Source: Sulfurimonas sp. (GTDB lineage: Bacteria; Campylobacterota; Campylobacteria; Campylobacterales; Sulfurimonadaceae). Taken from it: DNA of 39,539 nucleotides. A model generated the notes under the pieces. It made no database searches and was not told where the DNA came from. It saw only the letters and a list, made by a program, of their open reading frames with translations. Where the stretch lies: assembly GCA_015488615.1 (NCBI GenBank), contig WFNM01000076.1, forward strand, positions 1-39,539, read 5' to 3'. The position numbers and the translations under genes were made by a program. Numbering within the stretch: position 1 is the first letter of the stretch; the number at the start of each line of letters is the position of its first letter. Below, piece by piece: positions 30,311 through 37,901 of the stretch.

Positions 30311-30871
30311 ATGAGTGATTCTAAAGTATTAATGAGATTTACAGGTGTTGGCGGTCAAGGTGTTCTTCTTGCTGGTGAAATTTTTGCAGCTGCAAAAATT
30401 AAAACTGGCGGAGAAGGTCTAAAGACTGCTACATATACTTCTCAAGTTCGTGGTGGACCAACTGTTGTTGATATTCAGCTTGATGATGAAGAGATATATT
30501 ATCCATATGCTGTTGATGGCGATGTCGACTTCATGCTTTCGGTTGCACAAATGAGTTATGTACTTTTTAAAGATGGTGTGAAACCTGGTGGGACAATAGT
30601 AGTTGATCCAAACCTAGTTCATCCAACTGCGGAAGATAGAAAAAAATGGCGTATACATGAGATTCCTATTATTACAATAGCAAAAGAAGAGGTTGGTAAT
30701 GTTATTACTCAATCTGTTGTTGCACTTGCAATTGCAAATACAATGATGAATGCGATAGATAAAAAAGTACTTGTTGACACCATGCTTTCTAAAGTACCTG
30801 CTAAAGTTCATGAAGTAAATATAAAAGCTTATGACCTAGGTGAAGAATATGCTAAAAAAGCTATGGCTTAG
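30311..30871 (+). CDS. oorC: 2-oxoglutarate:ferredoxin oxidoreductase gamma subunit
   Basis: 186 aa; FTGVGGQGVLLAGEIFAAAKIKTGGEGLKTATYTSQVRGGPTVVDIQLDDEEI. Confidence 0.95.
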   Translation: MSDSKVLMRFTGVGGQGVLLAGEIFAAAKIKTGGEGLKTATYTSQVRGGPTVVDIQLDDEEIYYPYAVDGDVDFMLSVAQMSYVLFKDGVKPGGTIVVDPNLVHPTAEDRKKWRIHEIPIITIAKEEVGNVITQSVVALAIANTMMNAIDKKVLVDTMLSKVPAKVHEVNIKAYDLGEEYAKKAMA

Positions 30872-30884
30872 TTAATATTATTTT

Positions 30885-30918
30885 AAAGGACAAATCTGTA
30901 AAGGTTTGTCCTTTTTTT
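30885..30918 (+). terminator. Rho-independent terminator after oorC
   Basis: AAAGGACAAA(30885-30894)/TTTGTCCTTT(30905-30914) followed by a T-tract. Confidence 0.88.
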
Positions 30919-31047
30919 TATATCTCAGTATAATATTAATTAGTATTATTTTTTATTGAAAGTATAATACTAATATTGAAATAACTGATTATTTTATCTC
31001 ATTGTTTACATAATATTACTCTATACTTGTATCGAAGAATAGGATAG

Positions 31048-31665
31048 TTAAACTTTGATACTTTCCCAGAAAAAATCCACATGCTTTTCAAACTGAGTTG
31101 ATAAAGCATTCGTCGAAAGTGCATCGAAACGCAGTAGCATTACTTGTAGCCGAATATAGAATAGGGTGCTTATAAACTCATAAGAGATTAGCATTGGATC
31201 GCTAGACTTAATCATAGAATTTTGCATCATTATAAAAAAACCTTCAGATAGTATCTTTATATTTTTATCATGAAATTCACTCTGAAACTGTTCTCGTAAA
31301 TCTCTATTTTGCATTAATTCAATTATTAATAATCTAAACATATTCTCATTCGTTTTATCAAATGTAAGTATCTTGTATTGCATAGCAAATTTGCTTAAAA
31401 AAGGTTTACCTCTAAGTGCTAACTCTTTCATTTCTTCACTAGAAATAGAGAAGGGTGATGAAAATATGCCCTTTGCTACCTCAAGAAAGATCTCTTCCTT
31501 ATTTTTATAATGATTATAGATAGCACTCTCTCTAATTCCAACTTCTCTTGCAATTTTACGTACGCTTGCACCCTTGTATCCTAGTTCTGAGAATAGAGTA
31601 GTTGATACTTTGAGTATCTTCTCTTTAGTTCCACTTCGTTTAGCTATTGCCGTATTGTTGGGCAT
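31048..31665 (-). CDS. TetR/AcrR family transcriptional regulator
   Basis: MPNNTAIAKRSGTKEKILKVSTTLFSELGYKGASVRKIAREVGIRESAIYNHYKNKEEIF is a TetR HTH. The ORF track starts at 31725, but the ATG at 31663-31665 has an AAGGA RBS and the extra residues are translated from operator DNA. Confidence 0.9.
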   Translation of the reverse strand: MPNNTAIAKRSGTKEKILKVSTTLFSELGYKGASVRKIAREVGIRESAIYNHYKNKEEIFLEVAKGIFSSPFSISSEEMKELALRGKPFLSKFAMQYKILTFDKTNENMFRLLIIELMQNRDLREQFQSEFHDKNIKILSEGFFIMMQNSMIKSSDPMLISYEFISTLFYIRLQVMLLRFDALSTNALSTQFEKHVDFFWESIKV

Positions 31666-31687
31666 AATGAATCCTTTTTTATAATAT

Positions 31688-31794
31688 GAACACTTGTTAA
31701 CAGTAAATATATTATATATGAACATTTGTTAATATATGCTTATGTAAAAAGAACACTTGTTCATATATGAAACCTATTTAATGAACAGGTGTTC
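31688..31794. promoter_or_regulatory. Array of four operator-like palindromes, GAACANNTGTTC/A
   Basis: GAACACTTGTTAA (31688), GAACATTTGTTAA (31720), GAACACTTGTTC (31751), GAACAGGTGTTC (31783); start-to-start spacing 32, 31, 32 bp. Confidence 0.8.
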
Positions 31795-31841
31795 TTAATC
31801 TAAAAAAAGCTAAATAAAGGATAATTTGAGTAGAATTACAC

Positions 31842-32159
31842 AGGTACAAGGATAGTTACTTGAAACTCTTCAAGAGGAAAGTCCGAGCTGCTGTAAGACA
31901 GTGTTCCATTTAACGAATGGCCGTAGTAATACGAGGGAAAGTGCAACAGAAATATTACTTCCACTTTATAGTGGTAAAGGTGAAAAGGTGGTGTAAGAGA
32001 CCACCAGTCTCTATAGCGATATAGAGAGCTTGAAAACCCAACATGGCAGCAAGAAACATATGGTTAGCGTCTTACAATGCTTTTGTTTCGCTAGAGGTAC
32101 AACGTAAGGTGTACAGTAGATTAATAACTATCACTACAAAACTCGGCTTACTTGTACCT
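31842..32159 (+). ncRNA. rnpB: RNase P RNA (bacterial class A-like)
   Basis: P1 ends AGGTACAAG...CTTGTACCT pair; hallmark blocks GAGGAAAGTCCGAGCT, GGGAAAGTGCAACAGA, GTAAGAGACCACCAG, AACCCAACATGGCAGCAAGA, AATAACTATCACTACAAAACTCGGCTTAC. Confidence 0.95.
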
Positions 32160-32186
32160 ATCTAAAATATAAAGAAAATTAACTAT

Positions 32187-32795
32187 ATGAATAAAATTAT
32201 ACTTATATCACTCATGGTATTTCTTAGCTCCTGCACATCTCCTAATGTCAATGTAAATAACTATACTCTCTCTATTGCTTTTGAGAACAAGAGAACAATC
32301 AATGCTTATGGAAGTAAAAGTTTTCAGAGGCAGATTGATTTATCTAATATTAAAATATATCAATATGTCTACACTATGGATAATGGACTTATAATTACTT
32401 ATGAAGATGCTATAGTAGCTGCCAAATATAAACTAAACTATGGTATGTCTAAAATTATTGATATAATTTTTACTGATTACAATGTTAAAAAGATAAACTA
32501 TAATGGCAATACATATTTTTTTAAATTGACCAATTACCATGAAACACTCTATTTAATAGTATCTAATATTAAATATAAAAGGCTAAAACTTATATATGGT
32601 TTCAATAGGAAAACATTTGAAAGTTTATATAATGCTATAATAAATGGTAATGATAATATAATTTTAAAAAAATTAACTAAAAATAAAAGAGTTTTAGTGG
32701 CTAATCCTGTAAGCTATATTAATAGTAGTTGGAATCAAAAGAATATAACTCTTGATAGAATTCTTACCAAAACATCCCCTTCTCTTTACAAGTAA
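32187..32795 (+). CDS. Putative lipoprotein of unknown function
   Basis: 202 aa; signal peptide with lipobox MNKIILISLMVFLSSCTSPN. Confidence 0.6.
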   Translation: MNKIILISLMVFLSSCTSPNVNVNNYTLSIAFENKRTINAYGSKSFQRQIDLSNIKIYQYVYTMDNGLIITYEDAIVAAKYKLNYGMSKIIDIIFTDYNVKKINYNGNTYFFKLTNYHETLYLIVSNIKYKRLKLIYGFNRKTFESLYNAIINGNDNIILKKLTKNKRVLVANPVSYINSSWNQKNITLDRILTKTSPSLYK

Positions 32796-32845
32796 TTTTC
32801 AAGAGAATTTACATTATGTTAACCAATATATAAAAAAGAGGTACT

Positions 32846-33055
32846 ATGAGCAATAAAGAACAACTTATCTTAGATATACAAAATTTACTAAACACACATG
32901 AAAAAGTGACGACAACTGCTATTAACCCTCATTTATTAGAATTTATGAATGAAGATACACTCAAAAGTATTATAGGGTCACTCCTAGATCAAAAAGAAGC
33001 TTCTAAAGAAGATGATATTGTGTGGTTATCACAATTTAAAAAGGATGATAGTTAA
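32846..33055 (+). CDS. Small hypothetical protein
   Basis: 69 aa ORF with upstream AGAGGT RBS-like sequence (AAAAAAGAGGTACTATG); no recognised family. Confidence 0.5.
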   Translation: MSNKEQLILDIQNLLNTHEKVTTTAINPHLLEFMNEDTLKSIIGSLLDQKEASKEDDIVWLSQFKKDDS

Positions 33056-33217
33056 GTAACAATATATAATCTACATATATTTTAACATAAATTCCTTCCT
33101 TAAAAGTCTAATTTTAGGCTTATAGGAAAATAACATTTTTATTCTAGTTACTAACTGTTATTAATTTCCATTGATTTTATACTATAATTCCATTAAATTA
33201 ATCACAAAGGATATTTT

Positions 33218-33760
33218 ATGAGTGTAGATCTTATTCAACTCACAGAACAAACAAAAAAACTTTCAGCTATGGTAGTTGAAGATGAAAAGGTAACAAATGA
33301 ACTTTTAAGTTCAACATTTAAGAACTTCTTCTCTAGTGTTGAGTCTTGCTTTGATGGCGAGAGTGCTCTAAAAGTATATCTTGACAATAAACCAGATGTG
33401 GTTTTTGTAGATATTATTATGTCTGGTATGGACGGTATTGAACTTTCTCGAAAGATTCGTGAGATTAACCCTTCTCAGATTATTATTGTTATTTCTGCAA
33501 GTAATGACATAGAAAAGATTTCTGAGTCTATTGAAGTTGGTGTGAACAGCTTCATTCAAAAGCCAATAGATACAAAGAAAATTATTGAGCTTCTTACTGG
33601 TGTAACTGCAATGATCGCTAAAAAGAAAAAAGTAGAGACTAAAACTTTCTCTATCTCTCTTCCTTTAGATATTTATGATACTGTAAATGAAAATGCAAAA
33701 GCAGAGAGTATCTCTAAAAATGCTGTTATTATTAGAGCATTACGTAGCTTTTACGACTAA
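33218..33760 (+). CDS. Response regulator: REC domain fused to C-terminal ribbon-helix-helix-like DNA-binding domain
   Basis: 180 aa; REC (MVVEDEKVTNELL, PDVVFVDIIMSGMDGIEL, VISASN, FIQKPID) followed by TKTFSISLPLDIYDTVNENAKAESISKNAVIIRALRSFYD (CopG/Arc-like pattern). Confidence 0.8.
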   Translation: MSVDLIQLTEQTKKLSAMVVEDEKVTNELLSSTFKNFFSSVESCFDGESALKVYLDNKPDVVFVDIIMSGMDGIELSRKIREINPSQIIIVISASNDIEKISESIEVGVNSFIQKPIDTKKIIELLTGVTAMIAKKKKVETKTFSISLPLDIYDTVNENAKAESISKNAVIIRALRSFYD

Positions 33761-33776
33761 TAAATAAATTTTTTAA

Positions 33777-33806
33777 GGATTTTATGTTTTTTTAAGCATA
33801 AAATCC
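33777..33806 (+). terminator. Hairpin terminator-like element after the REC-RHH gene
   Basis: GGATTTTATG(33777-33786)/CATAAAATCC(33797-33806) with T-rich loop; no long T-tract afterwards. Confidence 0.5.
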
Positions 33807-33807
33807 C

Positions 33808-33813
33808 TATAAT
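33808..33813 (+). promoter_or_regulatory. Putative -10 element for tRNA-Glu
   Basis: TATAAT about 41 bp upstream of the tRNA 5' end. Confidence 0.5.
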
Positions 33814-33854
33814 TTCGGCTCAACAAAACAAGTTGCAAAAATAAACTACAGAGT

Positions 33855-33929
33855 GGCCCCGTCGTCTAGCGGTTAGGATCCATGGTTTTCATCCATGTTA
33901 CAGGAGTTCAATTCTCCTCGGGGTCACCA
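33855..33929 (+). tRNA. tRNA-Glu (anticodon TTC), CCA encoded
   Basis: GGCCCCGTCGTCTAGCGGTTAGGATCCATGGTTTTCATCCATGTTACAGGAGTTCAATTCTCCTCGGGGTCACCA; anticodon stem CATGG/CCATG, loop TTTTCAT. Confidence 0.96.
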
Positions 33930-34075
33930 CTTAAAATAATAAAATTCCTCCACTTTACGAAAATTCACAAGATTTAGATTCGTTGAATTATATAATATTA
34001 CTACACCAATTCTAAGCTCTATTTTGCTAAAATACCACTCATATAAAAGTTTTAATAAAAAAAGGTCTATTAATA

Positions 34076-36328
34076 ATGAAACAGAGCAAAAATTTTCTAC
34101 AAACAATAGTTGAAAAAGATTTAGAATCGGGAAAAAACAGGGAAATAGTAACTAGATTTCCTCCGGAACCAAATGGCTTTCCACATATTGGGCATGCAAA
34201 ATCTATTTTTATTAACTTTGGTATTGCTCGTGATTACAATGGTCACTGTAACCTGCGAATGGATGATACAAATCCAACAAAAGAAGATACGACATACGTT
34301 GAAGCACTAAAAGATGCCGTGACATGGTTAGGATACGAATGGGAAGGCAATGTTCGTTTTACTTCTGATTATTTCGCTCAAATTCATGAGTATGCTATAA
34401 AACTCATCAAGATGGATAGAGCATATGTAGATAGTGTCGATGAAGAGGAGATGAGAGAGCTTCGTGGCACTGTTACAGAAGCGGGTAAACACAGTAAATA
34501 TGCAAGTAGAACTATAGAAGAGAATTTAGAGATGTTTGAACGCATGTGTAAGGGTGAGTTTCAAGATGGTGAACATGTCCTTCGTGCAAAGATAGATATG
34601 TCTGCAGCAAATATGAAGATGCGTGACCCTTTGATGTACCGTATTCGCCATGCTGAACACTTTAGAACGGGGAGTGAGTGGTGCATCTATCCTATGTATG
34701 ACTTTGCACACTGTCTCTCTGACTACATTGAGGGAGTTTCGCACTCTATCTGTACACTAGAGTTTGAGAACAATCGTGATATCTACAACTGGGTACTCGA
34801 TACACTAGAGTTGAACCCCCCTCGCCCATACCAATACGAATTTGCAAGACTCGGCATAAACTACACGGTTATGAGTAAACGCAAGCTCTTAGAGTTGGTC
34901 GAGGGTAACTATGTAAGTGGTTGGGATGATCCGCGTTTACCGACCATCGCAGGATTAAGAAGAAAGGGTTATACTCCTGAATCTATAGTGACATTTTGTG
35001 ATCAAGTTGGTATTGCCAAGGCAAACTCTATGGTGGATGTTGCACAGTTAGAGTTTACTATAAGAGATGACCTTAATCCAAAAGTGCCACGTGTTATGTG
35101 TGTGCTTGACCCTCTTAAAGTTACTATTGAAAACTACGAGGGGAGTAGTGAGGAACTTGATGCTTCTTACTATCCTGATGATGTTCCTAGAGAGGGAACT
35201 CGAAAGTTGCCTTTTTCTCGTGAGATTTACATAGAACGCGATGATTTTGAAGAAAACCCACCTAAGGGCTACTTCCGACTTACTCCTGAGCAACCTGTAC
35301 GACTCAAACATGGATATATCATTGCTTGTAAAGAGCTTATCAAAGATAGTGATGGCAAGATTACAGAGATAAAAGCAGAGTACTACCCTACTTCTCAAAG
35401 TGGTTCTGACACGAGTGGCATTAAGGTAAAAAGTGCTATCCATTGGGTGAGTGGTGACAAGGCGAAAAAGGTAGAAGTGAGACTCTATGATAGACTCTAC
35501 TCTTCTGAAATGCCTGAGGGTATAGAAGATCTTAATCCTAACTCTTTACAAGTGATAAAAGATGCTCTCATTGAACCTGCTGTAGTTACAGAAAAACCTG
35601 ATGAGAGATTTCAGTTTGAGAGACAAGGCTACTTTTTTGCTGACCCAATAGACTACACAGATGAGAAACCAGTCTATAATAAAATAGTAGGTCTCAAAGA
35701 CTCATGGGCTAAGAAGAGAAAAGCCGCACCACAAAAGGCACAAACTAAAGAGAAAAAAGTGCAGATAGATGGTGAAGTAGTCGCTATGACTCCAGAGCAA
35801 GAGAGTCTCTTTGCAAGATACCGTGAGATGCTGAAGCTTAATAGTGAAGTTGCGAACACTCTTGCTCGTGATGTAGACCTTTCAGCCTTTTTTGAAGAGG
35901 CACTTGCAGTGCTTCATAGCCCTGTAAATCTAGCAAATATCATTACAAATGAAGTAGCACGTGAGATAAAACAGAGTGGCAAAGAGGCATTAAAGTTTAC
36001 TCCTAAGCAGATTGCAGAGCTTATTAAGATGGTAGATGATACTACTATATCTAACAAAATCGCAAAGCAAGTCTTTGAAGAGATAGTAACCTCTGGAGAA
36101 AACCCAGTCAAGATAGTAGAGAGTAAAGGGCTTGTGCAGATTAGTGACCCTGAGATTATCGGTAGTATGATTGATGCAGTTATTGAGAAAAATCCTGATA
36201 ATCTTGAGAAATTTAGAGCTGGAAATAAAAAGCTTTTAGGCTTCTTCGTTGGACAGGTGCTAAAAGCTACAGGTGGAAAGGCCAATCCAAAAATAGTCAA
36301 CCAACTTCTAGCACAGAAGTTAGGATAG
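34076..36328 (+). CDS. glnS: Glutaminyl-tRNA synthetase with C-terminal GatB/YqeY-like domain
   Basis: 750 aa; FPPEPNGFPHIGHAKSIFINFGIA (HIGH), DDTNP, VMSKRKL (KMSKS); C-term LANIITNEVAREIKQSG...FTPKQIAELIKMVDDTTISNKIAKQVFEEIVTSGENP...ADP-type YqeY/GatB helical domain. Confidence 0.95.
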   Translation: MKQSKNFLQTIVEKDLESGKNREIVTRFPPEPNGFPHIGHAKSIFINFGIARDYNGHCNLRMDDTNPTKEDTTYVEALKDAVTWLGYEWEGNVRFTSDYFAQIHEYAIKLIKMDRAYVDSVDEEEMRELRGTVTEAGKHSKYASRTIEENLEMFERMCKGEFQDGEHVLRAKIDMSAANMKMRDPLMYRIRHAEHFRTGSEWCIYPMYDFAHCLSDYIEGVSHSICTLEFENNRDIYNWVLDTLELNPPRPYQYEFARLGINYTVMSKRKLLELVEGNYVSGWDDPRLPTIAGLRRKGYTPESIVTFCDQVGIAKANSMVDVAQLEFTIRDDLNPKVPRVMCVLDPLKVTIENYEGSSEELDASYYPDDVPREGTRKLPFSREIYIERDDFEENPPKGYFRLTPEQPVRLKHGYIIACKELIKDSDGKITEIKAEYYPTSQSGSDTSGIKVKSAIHWVSGDKAKKVEVRLYDRLYSSEMPEGIEDLNPNSLQVIKDALIEPAVVTEKPDERFQFERQGYFFADPIDYTDEKPVYNKIVGLKDSWAKKRKAAPQKAQTKEKKVQIDGEVVAMTPEQESLFARYREMLKLNSEVANTLARDVDLSAFFEEALAVLHSPVNLANIITNEVAREIKQSGKEALKFTPKQIAELIKMVDDTTISNKIAKQVFEEIVTSGENPVKIVESKGLVQISDPEIIGSMIDAVIEKNPDNLEKFRAGNKKLLGFFVGQVLKATGGKANPKIVNQLLAQKLG

Positions 36329-36342
36329 AAAAGGAATATTTT

Positions 36343-37617
36343 ATGTTAAGATTTGCAGTTAGTCCTACAAATGATTTAAGACTAGATACTCTGCGTATTG
36401 CTCTATACAACTACATAGTTGCTAGGCAGAGAAAAGAAGATTTTATAGTCCGTATTGAAGATATGGATAAGGAAAAAAATAGAGAGGGCATGGATGATGA
36501 AATTCTTGATTTACTTGGACTGTTTGGTGTTCATGGCTCTCAAGTAATTCATCAGAGTCAAAATGTACGTTTTCACTCTGCTATGGCATTACAACTTGTT
36601 CATGAGAGAAAAGCCTTTAGCTGTTTCTGCTCAGATAACTGGTTAGCGAACAAACGCGAAGAGGCAAAGCAAGCAGGTAAAGGATATGCTTATGATGATG
36701 CTTGCAGAAATCTCCCTGCAGAGCTTATTATTGATAATACAAATCCTTTTAGTATTAGAATCATACGACCGGATGCAGATATAGTAATTCATGATAAAAT
36801 TTTAGGAGAGAGAAGTTTTACACCTGACGGCATAGATAGTTTTATCATCTTAAACCAAAACAAAACACCAACCTACAACTTTGCTGTAGGTGTAGATGAT
36901 ATGCTGAGTGATATCTCTTTTATCATTCGTTCTGAAGAATTTTTAGAAGAAACACCAAAACAAGAGCATGTAAGAAATGCGTTAAAGTATGAAAAGCAAA
37001 TAGAATATGCTCATCTTCCCGTGATGACTAATCTTGATGATGCACCAAATATCAAAGAATTACTTAAAGAAGGTTTCCTTCCTGAAGCTATTTTAAATTA
37101 TTTAGTATCAATTGGCAATGAGATGCCCCAAGAGATATTTACCTTAGAAGAAGCTATAGAGTTTTTAGACTTAGAAACAATACCTAACATCCCAGTAAGT
37201 TTCAATATGGATGCTTTAAAAGAGATAAACAGAGCACATCTTAGAGGACTTGATGCTAAAGAGCTTTCACGTTTTGTTGGTTTTGCTGATGCTGAAATAG
37301 GGGCACTTGCTCGCGTTTACTTAGCTGAAGTCTCCACGACAAAAGAGCTTAAAGTAAAAATAGCTCCTATATTTTCGGAACGAAATATCCCAGAAGCATT
37401 TACTAGAGAATGTACAGTTTTGGCTAATGCCATAAAAGAAGCACCCTATTTTGACGAGTATGTAGCATTTAAAGATTATGTCATAAACGAGACAAGCTTA
37501 GAGGATGATAATTATCTTATAGCACTGCGTTTACTACTAACAAATGCGACAGAGGGTCCAGATATCGCTGAGATATATCAGCATCTTAAAAATTATATTG
37601 GGGAGATTGTAAAATAA
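36343..37617 (+). CDS. Glutamyl-tRNA synthetase 2-like protein lacking HIGH and KMSKS motifs (predicted non-catalytic paralogue)
   Basis: 424 aa; MLRFAVSPTNDLRLDTLRIALYNYIVARQ...FIVRIEDMDKEKN...TPTYNFAVGVDDMLSDISFIIRSEEFLEETPKQ...AHLPVMTNLDDAPNIKELLKEGFLPEAILNYL aligns by eye with GluRS, but the catalytic motifs are altered or deleted. Confidence 0.88.
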   Translation: MLRFAVSPTNDLRLDTLRIALYNYIVARQRKEDFIVRIEDMDKEKNREGMDDEILDLLGLFGVHGSQVIHQSQNVRFHSAMALQLVHERKAFSCFCSDNWLANKREEAKQAGKGYAYDDACRNLPAELIIDNTNPFSIRIIRPDADIVIHDKILGERSFTPDGIDSFIILNQNKTPTYNFAVGVDDMLSDISFIIRSEEFLEETPKQEHVRNALKYEKQIEYAHLPVMTNLDDAPNIKELLKEGFLPEAILNYLVSIGNEMPQEIFTLEEAIEFLDLETIPNIPVSFNMDALKEINRAHLRGLDAKELSRFVGFADAEIGALARVYLAEVSTTKELKVKIAPIFSERNIPEAFTRECTVLANAIKEAPYFDEYVAFKDYVINETSLEDDNYLIALRLLLTNATEGPDIAEIYQHLKNYIGEIVK

Positions 37618-37901
37618 TGCAAGCAATAATAGAAATGACTCAAGGAATCGGTAGTATTTTCATTAGCCTTATTGGCGTTTATATTTGGGTACTTATTATC
37701 CAAGCACTACTAAGTTTTGTAAATCCAGACCCTTATAACCCTGTAGTGCAGTTCCTACAGCGTATTACTGCTCCAGCTTATGGCTTTGTAAGAAAGTTTA
37801 TGAGAACAGACTATAATGGTCTTGATCTTGCACCTTTAGTACTTATTATAGGGCTTCAAGTAGTAACTGTTATCTTAAATACTCTACTTGGTTCTCTTTA
37901 G
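37617..37901 (+). CDS. YggT family membrane protein
   Basis: 94 aa; IYIWVLIIQALLSFVNPDPYNPVVQFLQRITAPAYGFVRKFM...GLDLAPLVLIIGLQVV typical YggT. Confidence 0.9.
   Translation: MQAIIEMTQGIGSIFISLIGVYIWVLIIQALLSFVNPDPYNPVVQFLQRITAPAYGFVRKFMRTDYNGLDLAPLVLIIGLQVVTVILNTLLGSL

Noticed and set aside
31666-31725. N-terminal extension MFIYNIFTVNKCSYYKKGFI of the TetR ORF
   Set aside because: Encoded by operator/leader DNA; the ATG at 31665 has a proper AAGGA RBS and the usual TetR N-terminus.
31688-31794. Possible mini CRISPR (four repeats at about 32 bp)
   Set aside because: Only a ~12-13 bp palindrome is repeated, intervening DNA is ~19 bp AT-rich, and there are no cas genes; it fits TetR operators better.
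35048-36300. Antisense ORFs (131 aa, 61 aa, 128 aa) in glnS
   Set aside because: Sense strand is an unambiguous GlnRS; antisense ORFs explained by its codon usage.
36343-37617. GluQ-RS (tRNA-Asp Q34 glutamylation enzyme) as identity of the GluRS-like ORF
   Set aside because: GluQ-RS lacks the C-terminal anticodon-binding domain but keeps HIGH/KMSKS; this ORF is the opposite, with full length and catalytic motifs lost.
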